Of a stretch of 64,000 nucleotides of DNA, positions 35,901 through 47,240 are shown piece by piece. Position numbers and translations under genes: made by a program. The stretch is from positions 5,853,823-5,917,822 of the forward strand of contig OU964935.1 in NCBI GenBank assembly GCA_918807975.1. Reading direction: 5' to 3'. The stretch comes from Aplidium turbinatum. Taxonomy: Eukaryota; Chordata; Ascidiacea; Aplousobranchia; Polyclinidae. The notes under the pieces are model-generated. The model worked only from the letters and a program-made list of their open reading frames with translations, had not been told where the DNA came from and searched no databases. The first letter of the stretch is position 1; every line of letters starts with the position of its first letter.

Positions 35901-36269
35901 TTTTAGATGTTAAATTCATAACCAGACTTAGAACACTTCAATAAAATATTTCAGTCCACCATATTACAACTGGCATAAAGTTCTTAATATTTAAGGATAA
36001 CTACAATATAAATTACCTATAGAAGTATATGGAGGATCTCTAGCATAATTTGGATTACTAAACCCACTGCCTGTCACACTGTAAGGCTGTGGTTGCATTG
36101 AAGGTGAATATGGGGTCGGCTGGCGACCGGGTGCAAAACCAGTTTCCGGTGGATATGACCCCGCTGTGTTTGGTGCAAATTCAGATTGGGAATATTGAGT
36201 TGTCTCCTCTTTCTTGCTATGCACAGCATCTTGATAGGAAGGAGGTAGAGGGGCACTTGGTTCAACCAT
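23933..36269 (-). CDS. TMBIM: Lifeguard/TMBIM family protein (BAX inhibitor motif, 9 exons, 331 aa)
   Basis: Proteins of this family are seven-helix proteins of Golgi, ER or endolysosomal membranes that act as Ca2+ leak channels and restrain apoptosis. Exons from 5' to 3': 36269-36017, 35783-35717, 31052-30942, 28231-28178, 27892-27802, 27197-27114, 26324-26187, 25076-25029, 24082-23933; all are GT-AG and in frame. Residues 1-106 are a Pro/Tyr/Ser-rich cytosolic tail with a PPSY (PPxY, WW-binding) motif near residue 10, as in GRINA and other Lifeguard members. RRLFVRKV precedes helix 1, followed by helices including FVMY-type VFLVMYLVLVC, LALSYMVGTIASFYD, VCVAVILFS, LLFILLFILIVFGF and YGSLGALVFTL. 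LALDTQLVMGG (Asp287) and LYIDIVY (Asp314) hold the paired acidic residues known in bacterial YetJ as the pH-sensing latch. A likely acceptor at 36290 (TTTTTTTTAG) suggests a 5' UTR intron. Which Lifeguard paralogue it is cannot be settled; the tail favours GRINA-like. Confidence 0.93.
28566..30215. mobile_element. Old 1.6-kb inverted-repeat element in Lifeguard intron 3
   Basis: The stretch 28566-28700 matches the reverse complement of about 30060-30215 with gaps: both contain ACACAAGCCAAC or ACACAGGCCAAC, a GTATAT block, and two spaced ATCACATCAG motifs. The inside has no recognisable reading frame. The arms are clearly diverged, so it is an old element. Class and exact ends are not known. 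Confidence 0.55.
29768..29889. repeat. Imperfect foldback with AGATGGTCCACT motifs
   Basis: CAGAAGGTACA (29768-29778) is mirrored by TGTACCTTCTG (29879-29889), and AGATGGTCCACT (29804-29815) by AGTGGACCATCT (29845-29856). Direct repeats of GATGGTCTA lie between. It lies inside the older inverted-repeat element. Confidence 0.65.
32197..33117. mobile_element. Nested hAT element A with ggctagtg duplication
   Basis: The ends are CAGGGCTTCTTAAAC and GTTTGAGAAGCCCTG, flanked by ggctagtg (32189-32196 and 33118-33125). GGGGTCGC is repeated near both ends. It has no coding sequence of its own and is itself interrupted by a MITE at 32634-33047. It inserted into the transposase frame of the outer element. 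Confidence 0.92.
32634..33047. mobile_element. MITE with GGCCCAACGT repeats, innermost of the nest
   Basis: The left end CCCAGCAAGCATTGT mirrors the right end (reverse complement CCCAGTAAACATTTTTCC). GGGCCCAAC or GGCCCAACGTT motifs occur several times in both orientations inside. No reading frame is present. I cannot fix a target duplication. Confidence 0.65.
33838..34926 (-). mobile_element. Nested hAT element B with ggctatat duplication
   Basis: The ends are CAGGGGTGTGCAACC and its mirror GTTGCACACCCCTG, flanked by ggctatat (33830-33837 and 34927-34934). GCGGGCCGCA repeats lie near both ends. At 34573-34346 (- strand) a fragment reads FFARFKDFKSQEHLFGIFSS and ADIQLELIDLQ, which matches the transposase type found in GTF2IRD2-like domesticated hATs (from memory). 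Only this piece of transposase is left. Confidence 0.9.
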
Positions 36270-37068
36270 AGTTCTTATTGTAACACAATCCTAAAAAAAA
36301 CTATACAAAATTAAAGCATAAAGTAATAAATATGTGATGAGTCTGATGACAGATAACTGGTCAAGTTGTCCCCAGGGTTGCCAGTTCTATGACTTTCCAG
36401 TAGACTTCAGCTTGTTTTGCATCTGAGCAGTAAGGAAATTTTAACAGTTGCGGGTTGTGTGCTGGTGATCCTTCTGCTTCATTGGAATTAACTTTTAAAA
36501 AAGTACATTTCACCTTTAAAAATTTTGTTTTTGAAGATGATAGTTTGCGTAAATTTTCCAATTTTGGGCTTGTTTCAACTTGCAACAATCGTGCTACTTT
36601 TTAGTTGAAATTGGGTTGAAATTTTAAAAACATGAAATAAAACTGACCATTAAAACACTTTCTAATGTCGTTGTGGTGAAACATCTAAACCAAGCTCAAA
36701 GTAGTCTTTCTTAGTCTTCCATGAAACAATACAATATTGATTTTTGAGTTTTATGGCCCTTCTGCAATTCTGCATGCTGAGGTTTTGTGTACAGTATTTC
36801 AAACATATTGTCTTATCAGGCCAAAGAAGTTTACACAGCAGATCAATTATCACTTGGCTGACTTTAACCAATCTTGAGACAATGCTTTTTGGACAACACT
36901 TTTCGGCATTTTTCCTGCAACTCTGAAACAAAACTAGCCAAATTCCGGGGAAAAGCAGTGGAACTGGCAACCTTGTACAGGAAGTAATGCAGCAGTTTTA
37001 GTACATGCTTATTGCTCATGTTATGTTTAAATACCATAATAGGTACCATAATCCATGGCAATCACAAA
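36270..37068. other. Upstream region of Lifeguard, probable 5' UTR intron
   Basis: A polypyrimidine-AG acceptor on the - strand at about 36290 lies 21 bases before the Lifeguard ATG, so the promoter and a leader exon should be further upstream. I cannot place them. No coding sequence is seen. Confidence 0.45.
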
Positions 37069-37069
37069 A

Positions 37070-37122
37070 TGTACTGGTAAGTTATACTTACAAGTATAAT
37101 GTAAGTATAACTTACCAGTACA
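37070..37122. repeat. Perfect 23-bp hairpin with a 7-base loop
   Basis: Positions 37070-37092 (core TACTGGTAAGTTATACTTAC) are the exact reverse complement of 37100-37122. Half of it is repeated once more nearby as ACAAGTTATACTTTTGTAC (37131). It could form a strong stem in RNA or extrude as a cruciform. Confidence 0.8.
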
Positions 37123-37468
37123 ACACCTTACAAGTTATACTTTTGTACTTCTCAGGTAAAAATTTGATAGGAAAAGCTTCACACACAAGCCTTGCTGATG
37201 AGTTTGATCGATTTATGTCTCTTTCCTTAAAGTGTTGTTCAGTGCATCCAGGAATGCATCAATTTGTCACAGCCTATTTCTGTAAAATACAGCAACCACC
37301 AATCAGGCTACCCACAAAAATGACCTTTATTAACTGGTTGTACTGCTTTTATCCAAATTACTTAGACTTGCCTATTCTAAACCTAACTACTTGCTAACTT
37401 GGTGCAACCAAAGCCATTCTCAGCTACTTTGTGTCTGATTTCTCTCAATCTCTATGGTCTTCTTAAAG

Positions 37469-38385
37469 CAGTGGTTCCCAACCTTTTTGGGCTTATGGCA
37501 CCCTAGAGGAGACAAAAATATTTTGTGGCACCTCTGCAGCAGTTTGTTGGAACAAACCTTAACCATTTCATAGTAAAGACTTTGAAAAATAGTATTCATA
37601 ATCATAGCTGTTCTGCTTGACTTTTAGCTCTAATGTAGTGTGGAGAAAAGTGGACACGTGCGCTTATTACGCCTTTAGGAAAGCAAATTAATAATAACAA
37701 CATCAGAAATCAATATAAATAAAGTAACACAGCAGTTTTACTTGGAGAATGAATGCCACTTTTAAACTACATTTTGAAAAGAAAGCAAAGTAGGTTATAG
37801 TTTAATTATTTCAAAGTCAGTGTGAAATTTGTTCTTAGTTTTACGTTAAAATCCCATTTAGCCTAAATCTGGGTTCACACTCAATGAAGCTACTCTCATT
37901 TCTTTCTTTCATGTAGCCTTTTAATTTTTCTGTTTTGATGTTCGTCAAAACGAAAATGCAATTTTGCATTGGTATGATGTAGAAAACTGTAGTAAAGTCA
38001 CCAATGCCTTTTCTCCAAACAAGGATTTTTATTTCAAATTTTTATCCAGCTCATAAACCTTCCTGTGTATCAGCCTTATAGTTCCGTCGTTACGCATGTC
38101 TGTTAGTTTTTCTCTCTTTTTGAGATTCAAAATAACATGAGAGTCCGGTGATGAAACTGGATCTCTTACCCATGCATTATTTTCTGTTCAAATATTTAGA
38201 AAATAATTCCCAACGTTTTCTACAAAGATTCGACATGCTGTGTAAATAATGGAAAGATTTCTTTGTGTTTTATTTTGGAAATATTGAAGATAGATAAAAA
38301 ATGAATATGAGCAATAGTTCGTGGCATCTCCGAGTATTATAAATGGCACCCCACGGTACCGCAGAACTCCAATTGGGAACCACTG
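37469..38385. mobile_element. Non-autonomous hAT element, 0.9 kb
   Basis: The ends are CAGTGGTTCCCAACC and its mirror GGGAACCACTG, flanked by tcttaaag (37461-37468 and 38386-38393). TGGCACC motifs recur near both ends. I see no transposase. Confidence 0.92.
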
Positions 38386-40087
38386 TCTTAAAGTGACCTA
38401 TGCGGAATGTGTCAGTGACGTCATCACAAAAAGATCTATACGTTAATTAGGAAACGAAGAAAGTTTTATTTAAACAAAAATCAAGAAAAAATATTAAAAA
38501 TGAAGTTATTTTGCTATGACAAGTTTTAAGTAAAATTTCACAGTTGTAGCTACTCTGTAAGCCTTCAAACATCATTATGCATCGCTGAGTTTTATATCTA
38601 TTTGTATTTTGTAAGTAATCTCTGGTCATACTGAGCCGATTTCCTGTAATTTTTACTTTGCTGATTTTTTTACGATATCTCAACTAAGTTTTTGAATACG
38701 AGACTCAAGTAAAAAGTTCAGGAACTTGTCGCTTTTTGAATTTCTTTTGCCTGTTGTGAAATTTAAATTATCCTTGTTACACTTACATGTGTTGATTGTC
38801 AGCGTATTTTTACAACAGACCAAATGATTTTTTTTCTTTTCTTGCTGTGCATTTTTGAGATAGGTACACTGTTTTATCTATGCATTAGTTCAGTTGTTTT
38901 TATTTCTGACTATTACAAGCCTTTCGATTTTGTCATCTTTTCCTTTAGTTGACATTTGTAAAATTCGTGTATTTACTTTATATCGTTCTCTACATGTTCG
39001 CGCCAGCAATGGAAAATACATTGAAAGGAATTGAATTGAAGTCAGAATTTCTCAGAAATAAACAATGAAATTCTCTGCCTTTGGTAGGCTGGTCGGGCGT
39101 CTTTAAATGTAGCAAACCTAGCAAACCACAAAGTTGCCAGATGGTATTTTATTAATTGTATTTTTTTTAAATTTCTTGGCGTTTAATTTGTCTGGTGCCT
39201 GTTTTTTAACACCCTTTTAAATAGGCCTGAGTCATTCCATGTATAATCAACCAGGCCCTGTAACCACTACTCTTTGATTTTGATAATTTCAATATATGTT
39301 ATAGACCTTGGAAAAACTTAAAGATTAAAAAAAAAATTTTGAAAATATCTCCAGGCGTTTTCGAGTTATTCAAAGTTGAATTTTTCGCCACATGATGGCG
39401 TTTGGTTAGTGAGCACTGGTCACGCTTCATGATTTTCTTTAATATCTTTATTTCTGAAGGTAGAATAGTGAAACAAATGTCAAATTCAGCATTTTTGAGG
39501 TCAAGGAATTCGTTTAAGCACATAAAAAACCTATATCATACCTCCTTCGTAGAGTAAATTAGGTCTTTTCATTAATGTCAAAGTTCAAGTTTACGATGCA
39601 ATTACAAAAATAGCAATCGCATTGGAAGCATAATTTTTGCACTTTTGTGTAGCATGGTTCATGTATTTTTATATATCCAAAAATTGGAAACTTGTTTTTT
39701 GTGCTTTAGGAGTAAAGTTGGTTTTAACAGCAAGCACTATTTTTATGATTCTTATAAGATATAAAATGCAGATTTGAGCAATATCGTATAACTGGTCATA
39801 CATATATGCAAGGTTGCAATTCCAAGGCACCAACTGCCAGTGTTTAAAGATTATTTACCAAAAACGTTAATTACTGCCTGCTAAAGGTGCACTCTGAGAG
39901 AGGTTACAGTAAATTCGAGTTCCTTTTTGAACTTCAATTTATCCTGCTCATATTCTGGTTCTTGAGCTTACTATCATATCCAACAAAAGATCTGGCACAC
40001 AACAGTAAAAGCTATTGCTCAAGCTAGTAACAAAGCAAATTGTAACAATCATTTGCGTGCAAGATTGGCCCTTATTTAAATACTTTA

Positions 40088-40374
40088 TGGTTAGCGGGTT
40101 GGGCTCGCAGTCGAGAGCCTGCATGTTCGACTCCAGCCACCTGCATTTGCTGTTGTTTTTCTGGGTAAGAAACTTTACGATAATTGCCTCTACCCAGTGA
40201 TCGATTTCGAGTAATGGGTAGTACCAAATTTCAGTCATAAGTAGAGTAGACAACCGGAAACAGACATTACCGTCGGCTGCAGCGTGGGTCAGGTGTACGT
40301 CGGAAGGCGTACACCGATGCATAGCGCTCAAGTCCGCTTTCCCGCAATGCAGGATAAAGATATGACAAACAAAC
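40088..40374 (+). mobile_element. tRNA-derived SINE family A, copy 2
   Basis: It matches the copy at 21733 from the middle of the A box onward (TTAGCGGGTTGGGCTCGCAG) to the AGGATAAAGATATGACAAACA tail; about 20 bases of the head are missing. It inserted between the arms of the palindromic element, so it is younger than that element. Confidence 0.85.
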
Positions 40375-40618
40375 AATACTTTATACCAAGTTATCAACCC
40401 CCACAACTTTTTAATATTAGTGGTCTTTCCTCCTCCTCTAACATCTATGCAGTTTTCACACATTAAATGTAAAAAGAATACCTTAAAATGAGAGCAAGAC
40501 AATACTTAACACAATATAAAATTGCCCAGTCAAAATGTAGGCCTAGCAACATGACTGTACAAAATTGTACATACAGCTCATAAAATGCCTATATCACTAT
40601 ACCAAAGTTAAAGAATTG

Positions 40619-41448
40619 TCATTCTCTATCAGTGTAGGCTTTCATCACTGTTTTTAAATCTTCTGCAGTGATACTGTATGATCTTCCAGTTGTTGTAAAC
40701 GGTGCAGCAACTTTGCATAGAATTTGCTGGAAAGGAACCCAGCATACATCGTCCTTTGATAGCCAAAAAAATGTGTTTGTGGGACCTGGTGGAGTGGTGG
40801 GTGCATAAACTTCACTTGGGCATCCAACTGTGCACTGTCGACTTCGTTGATTAATCCCATTCACCACTTTCCATCATAGTTGCAAGGCACATAGTCATTC
40901 ACAGCAACTTGCAAATCATCTCTGTTGCAATGTGAAAAGTAAGGAATGCCTGTGAAGTTGTTATCATCACTTGTTCGCTTGTATCCGATTGAAGATTTCA
41001 AAAGGGGTTGAAAATAATCAATCAATCAATCATTCACTGGTTTATTTTTTTCTCAAATTATCACGACAAATACATTGGTACATTACATAGAAGTGAGAGA
41101 GGAAGGAAGCGAAAGACCTTATGAGGTCACCAAGTCACCAATAGTGGAAAGATCGTGTTCCAGGTATTGTGCTTCCTAATAAAAACCTTAATACCGGTAC
41201 CATCGCAAGCCTGTCCTTTTGTAAAAAAACTTGAATGCAATTCCATTGATGTTGTCTTATTTATATTTATAGAATGCTTGTGTGGTTGTAATCTGGTCAT
41301 ATGTAGGTCTTTGTAAGCTAGCTGTCTTAACCAGTCGTTTAACAGTACCTCCAACACCACCACATGGAGATTTCCTGTGACTGGTTGCAAAAAAGGACCA
41401 ACACGCTTCCAGGTTGAAATCACACTTGTGATGGCACAAATTCAGCAT
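40619..41448 (-). pseudogene. Remnant of an uncharacterised mobile-element protein
   Basis: From 41448 the - strand reads ACWSFFATSHRKSPCGGVGG then TVKRLVKTASLQRP. From about 41000 it reads FTGIPYFSHCNRDDLQV and DYVPCNYDGKW, and near 40800 AQVKFMHPP, followed in another frame by DVCWVPFQQILCKV. I recall both blocks (ATSHGKGxCDGVGGTVKR and VKFMHPxGP...DDxCWVP) from many unnamed multicopy proteins of corals, hydra and other invertebrates. The copy is broken. I cannot assign an enzyme activity. Confidence 0.6.
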
Positions 41449-42103
41449 ATTTTTATACTGTCCAGCGCAACCGTCCGAGAAATATTCAACTTTAGTAATG
41501 TATCATTTTCAACTTGCAAAAAAATATCTAAGCCATTTCATCAAAATCAAGTTGACTCAAACTTGATATCATCAAACTAGGGCTTGCTGTTAAAACCAAC
41601 TTTACTCCTAAAGCACAAAAAACAAGTTTCCAATTTTTGGATATATGAAAATACATGAACCATGCTACACAAAAGTGCAAAAATTATGCTTCCAATGCAA
41701 TTGCTATTTTTGTAATTGCATCGTAAACTTGAACTTTGACATTAATGAAAAAAACTTAATTTACTCCATGAAGGAGATATGATATAGGTTTATTATGTGC
41801 TTAAACGAATTCCTTGACCCCAAAAATGCTGAATTCGACATTTGTTTCATTATTCTACCTTCAGAAATAAAGATATTAAAGAAAATCATGAAGCGTGACC
41901 AGTGCTCACTAACCAAACGCCATCATGTGGCGAAAATTTCAACTTTGAATAACTCGAAAACGCCTGGAGATATTTTCAAAATTTTTTTTTTAATCTTCGG
42001 GATTTTCCAAGGTCTATAACATATATTGAAATTATCAAAATCCAAGAATAGTGGTTACAAATTTAAAAAAAATTAGTTGATTATACATGGAATGACTCGC
42101 CTA

Positions 42104-43582
42104 TGTTATTTGTTTAGTATTGATGTTCTATTATCATCTATAAAAAAAATATTAAAATCTCTGCTTTGTTGGTTATGGTTAGTTTTGATTCAAATACGTT
42201 TAAAGCAATGCCTTTGCGATCAACATTTGTGAGATATTAAAAGGTAATATTTACGCAATATTTGGTAGTTAGACATTCGGGAATCAGTATTCAATCTCTT
42301 AGACCATGGTTGGATGAGTTCACCAATCACTGGTCCTCTTAAAACCGAGCTACGGACGATAAATAAAACTTAACTTTTGCAGGCCACCGTAGTTTCTCCC
42401 CTGGGCTACGCCGTGTGACACACAACGAAGTTTCTAATGACAAATTTTTTGTGTGTGTTTAAAAAGTAAGGGATATTTTGTGAACGAAACCGGTTTTTCC
42501 AAAAGTCTTTGTTATTTCAAGTGTGTTTAAAATACCTATATGCTTTGGCTCCCTTTTGGGCTAAATGCCAAAAAAATTGGCTTGTTTTTGGGATTGGTTT
42601 GAAACGTGTTTTTGGCTGGGTAATTTTGTAGTATCTGGCAACTCTGCAAGGCTTGCTTCTTTAAATGTACCGTAGCAAATCTAGCAAACCTCGCAAATCT
42701 TGAAAAAGGTTTCTACAATTGATGGCCGATGAGGTTTTTAACTGTTTATAGTTTGCATAAAATAGATAGGCCTAGACTACTACAGACAACCTTACCATTA
42801 CTTGCTGCTAATCTAAATCTATCTTCTTTTGAGAGACTATGAAAACCTACTGGGGTAGGATTTCAAATGCAGAAACCTTCTCAAGCTTTGCGAGGAATTC
42901 GGAGTTCGCGACATTTAAAGACACCCGCTGAGAAAACATCATAACTATCAATTGACAAATGCACAAACCTTCCTCAAAGTCATAGCCTAGCCCTAGATCA
43001 TGCCTAGATAGTGTTTGCTACATTTAAAGAAGCAAGCCTTGCAGAGTTGCCAGATTCTACAAAATTGCCCAGCCAAAAACACGTTTCAAACCAATCCCAA
43101 AAAGAAACCAATATTTTTGCAAGTAACCCAAAAAGGAGCCAAAGCATATAGGTATTTTAAACACACTTCAAATAACCAAAAATTGGAAAAACCGGTTTCG
43201 TTCACAAAAGATCGCTTACTTTCTAAACACACACAAAAACTTGTCATAAGGAACTTCTTCGTTGTGTGTCACACGGTGTAGCCAAGGGGAGGAACTACGG
43301 TTGCCTGCAAAAGTTAAGTTTTATTTATCGTCTGCAGCTCGGTTTTTAGAGAACCAGTGATTAGTGAACTCATCCAACCATGGTTTAAGGGAGGGAATAC
43401 TGATCCCCGAATGTCTGACTACCGAATATTACGTTAATATTACATTTCAACATCTCACAAATTTTGATCGCAAAGGCATTGCTTTAAACGTATTTATATC
43501 AAAACTCACCATAACCAACAAAGCAGAGATTTTGATATCTTTTTATAGATGATAATAAAACATCAATACTAAACAAATAACA
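42104..43582. mobile_element. Foldback element with about 570-bp arms and TA duplication
   Basis: It begins TGTTATTTGTTTAGTATTG and ends with the exact reverse complement, flanked by TA (42102-42103 and 43583-43584). The arms run to about 42680 and from about 43010, with a 330-base loop. Taking it out restores the arm of the outer palindrome (GCCTA joined to TTTAAAAGGG), which proves the borders. No coding capacity is seen. A GACATTTAAAGACACCCGC motif in the loop resembles the end of the outer element, so the two may be related. Confidence 0.85.
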
Positions 43583-44919
43583 TATTTAAAAGGGTGTTAA
43601 AAAACAGGCACCAGACAAATTAAACGCCAAGAAATTAAAAAAAATACAATTAATAAAATACCATCTGGCAACTTTGTGGTTTGCGAGGTTTGCTAGGTTT
43701 GCGAGGTTTGCTACATTTAAAGACGCCCGAATCCTTCCTTTTACGCTTGACTGGTTTGCTAATAAAAATAAATACAGATATGTTCGTTTTCTGGCACTAG
43801 TTGCTATAGGCGAGTAAGAAATGACATTGGACCCGGACATTTTTGATAACAACCAATTTTTGGTTGCAGGAGGCTTGTCTGGTAGTCAGACCGACGATTC
43901 CAAAATTCGGCAATAATCGGACTTGGGGAACTGCCCCCAAAACCGCATTTTAAATTTTCATAGCGCGCCGTCTAGCGGTTGTAAATATTTTCTCTAAGTA
44001 AAATGCAACTTAGGAAGCATATACAAGTAATTAACACTCACAAAAAGATAAGTGTATTAAAACTTTTTAAAAAGGTTGTGATCATGGTTGTCGGCAGGGA
44101 AGGGGCACTTATCCCCTTCCAACAGAATTATGATATTACATGTAATTTGCTCGCAAGAGTGCAATTTTCAAAAATTGGATTCGCCTTCCACGCAAACACT
44201 TTCTCATAAGGTTTTCAACCAACTCTACTTCAGTTTTTTCCTTTCTTTAAATTGTTTTGCGCCGTAGGCACAACAACCACTTACGTCATACGTTAATAGT
44301 CATTTTTTTCACAATTTTTGCGCCTCACCGCTCAAATGTTACTTTAAATTTACAATTTTTCTTACCTATGTTGCAGCTTACAAGATGAATTTGGCTTCAA
44401 AAATTGTGCCCTCCCAAGCCCCGCTTCTCCCCCACCCCTGCATTTTTTCTGACAACGCCTATGTTTGTGACGTATTTGGCCATTTATTACAGTCTAATTA
44501 TTTTCACGCAATTATAATTGCCTACGTTAAAGTGTAATTCAATGTAGGCTATATGACACTTCAACAACATTAGCAACTGAAACAAATGGAGATACAATGT
44601 TGGCATATGTAGAATCAATGTAGAATAGAAAGATAAACATCAGCGATTGGAGCAATTAATGCTTATCTCGAGACCATTTAATGTCGTTCATTCAGTACTA
44701 TTGCTTTGCTTCAACAGAAAAGGCAGCGTATATTTAATATATGCGTTCACTTTCATTTACAAATCATTTATTGCAAAAAATATTTTACTTGCAACAACTA
44801 CCACAGTAACAATCTGAGGTGCCGTTCTAGGGATGTAGGCTAACTATTTTTATTAAAGTAAATATACTTCTACACTCACAGCTCTTGGGTATCTACCACT
44901 CTAAAGGTGATGAATTTTC

Positions 44920-47240
44920 ACACTGAGCTTCACAAGCACAGTAAATACTGCAATTAAAGCCTTTCTTGGAGCAACCACAAGATGTACATAAACGTTTAGC
45001 GCTTCTATAATTGCACCTAATTTCTTTCAGAAACCTTTTGGGTGCACAACTGCACATTCATTATCTGTCATTATTGGGACCAGACCAGAAGCTGTTTCCT
45101 TGTATCCATAGAAAGTGAGATTCAGCACAGTTTTCAAATGACGCCATGTTGACACTACTTGATGATGCACACGAAGACTGTGAAAGTAGCATGCTCTACT
45201 TGTTGGAGGCATTCTTTCAACTGATAAATATTTTGGGGATACAGCGTAATGGTAGCGCAATAAATTCAAAGTATTCATGGAAAACACTTGCTTGTACAGA
45301 ATTTGGGAGAATTATTTTCCAATTCTGGAAATGTCTTTTCTTTTAAAGCTTCCTTGTTTCCGAAGGCGGCACATTTACATTGCACTTTGTCCAGACCTTT
45401 CAAGATTTTAAAAACTTTTACTTTTCCCGTTTCGTAAAAGCAAGATGTTGTTTAACATCCAGAAAACGCGTGGCAAAATAGCAACGATCGGCACATATTT
45501 TCTCCGAGAGCAAGCTGAGCTCGACGAATGGAAATTTTCGCGCTAGACGTTTTTATACAGCCTACTGTAAATGCTGTTTCCGCATGGTGCGTGATAAAGC
45601 AAAGGGATGAGTATATCAGTACCGTCAGCCATCACAGTTAGCCTATACTTGACCATAGGTTTCATGTTCTTCCAGCACCTTACGGACGATAGCAACATCA
45701 GAGTCTCTTTTTCCTTCGGCCTTGTTTACAGTAATGCCAAATGCCATTACTACTAAGATTATTCTAGAGTAAGTTTATAAATTTTTGCTTGTTACGTTTA
45801 TTTGATAAAAACGCAGGTTTATTTGCCGAGATGGGTGTGTCTAAGCGAATTGCTACGTCTGGACAAGATGAGGTCAGCTTGATGCGCTTTTGCTCTGCTC
45901 CTTTGGTTGTTTCAATATCACAATTGTCTAAAACAACACTGATATTGGTATTTTCCCCGCGTAGAAGATATTGAATGAACATTTCAAGCAAATTTTTCAT
46001 ATTCCCAACTTTTGGCCAGAGAAGTCGGTGAATGAGAGCACAGCCATCAAATAAAATCGAAATACAAGATAATCGAGAACTAGTGCACAAAATATCCTCA
46101 TTTTGCAAGATTATGCATTTGAACAATGCAGATGTCTGAGATTTCCGGTCATCTAAGAAAAGTGATGGTGGAACATTGGCAAGTTTATATGAAAATTTGT
46201 CCGGTTCCGGTGACCCCCTCAAATAGGCTATAGACAGTAATCTGTGAAAGATTTCGGTGGATGACATGTGTATCTCTTCATTTCTACATATCTCTTCATT
46301 TCCCCATCACGGCAAAGGTACTTGCTTGGTCAGATCTTTTTAGCGAAATCTCTTTCAGTTTCTTTCCACATATTTTGTGAATAATATCGTTACCAATAAC
46401 CACATTAACACGAGTATCAGCAATAATGCCCTGTTGAAACGTTGTAGCTTACAAATCTTCTCCATCGTTTTTGTAAAGATTTCGATGCATACACAGTTTT
46501 CCATAAATCATCTAATTCTAAACCACTTCTTTCCATCAGTTTGCACCCTGCTCCGAGAAAGGACATCAGTTGATGAAAACCACCAAGTCGTAAGTGAACA
46601 TTTTTGAAAATACCAAAATTGTCCTGTTTAATTTTGAATGCTCTGAAGTAGAGGGGTTGGTCAAACGTTAGCGGTGCACAACATATGCTCATCTTTCTCG
46701 CTTGGTCTTGAACGAATACCATTGTACTGTAAACAGCTTCATCTGTTGCGGGATTAAGCGCTATCATAGGATTAAATGATACTGACGAAACCTGAAAATC
46801 ACCTTTAACTACATTAGCCATGAACCTTTGCCATTGTACTGGCTTAGAATTGAATATGTTTGAACACAGCCATAGAGTGTCAAACAATTCATGGTGCGTA
46901 AATAACACGGGATAGGCATTCAGCTGCTTGATTCGTAAGTTTTTCCAAGTACCTGTCTTTGCAGCAGTATACGACTTGACTAAATTGTCAAAATTGCTTG
47001 ATTCCAGTAGTTCAGTTGCACTGACGTGTCGTTTTTCAATTACTAGTGGTCGAGTTGCCATTCTTGGTGTTTGACAATAATGCCCATCACATGCGTTGTA
47101 TCATGAGTTCATGACCTGTCAGAGTATCTTTGTTAAAATTGAAGTTATCTGCTACCCACTGACAGAAAGAGCCGGGATGATTTGTAGAGTCCATTACCTC
47201 ATCCGTACTATCACCATTCGCTTGGCTTGCAGTAGCTGAT
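44920..47240 (-). pseudogene. Decayed PIN-like/CXC protein of the 5-kb element
   Basis: Blocks in order on the - strand: ADNFNFNKDTLTGHELM (near 47150); 47061-46417, with ARKMSICCAPLTFDQPLYFR and LRLGGFHQLMSFLGAGCKLM; 46267-45764, with FDGCALIHRLLWP and VVLDNCDIETTKGAEQKRI, then ANKPAFLSNKRNKQKFINLL; 45287-45027, with RACYFHSLRVHHQVVSTW and LVPIMTDNE; and a cysteine-rich end near 44950 (CTSCGCSKKGFNCSIYCAC). I remember the same series (ADNVDHN, LGGFHxxMSFLG, VFDGY...K..E..RR, HSLRVYHQVQ, CXC) from many unnamed multicopy invertebrate proteins. The third block resembles the PIN/FEN nuclease fold around the aspartates. The 214- and 167-codon frames are open, but the whole is broken in several places. 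Confidence 0.6.

Larger units (their letters stand above)
39094..43729 (-). mobile_element. Palindromic transposon with about 640-bp terminal inverted repeats
   Basis: The left arm 39094-39735 is the reverse complement, at over 90 percent by eye, of 41582-42101 joined to 43585-43729; the outer ends both read CGGGCGTCTTTAAATGTAGC. The right arm is split by a second element (42104-43582). The 1.85 kb between the arms holds decayed coding sequence on the - strand (40619-41448) and a SINE (40088-40374). Both arms carry the same 74-codon open frame (39523-39299 and 41795-42019). I see no clear target duplication. The superfamily is unknown to me. Confidence 0.75.

Noticed and set aside
36662-37397. 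Open frames of 100-130 codons upstream of Lifeguard
   Set aside because: No domain, signal, splice logic or similarity is visible; frames overlap on both strands as in AT-rich noise.
40015-40466. Open frames across 40015-40466 and 21831-22049 and 52808-53128 as related genes
   Set aside because: Their similarity is explained by the family-A SINE they run through.
43586-43852. 88-codon frame with repeated NLAN units
   Set aside because: It is a translation of the GCAAACC-type repeats at the end of the palindromic element, not a protein.
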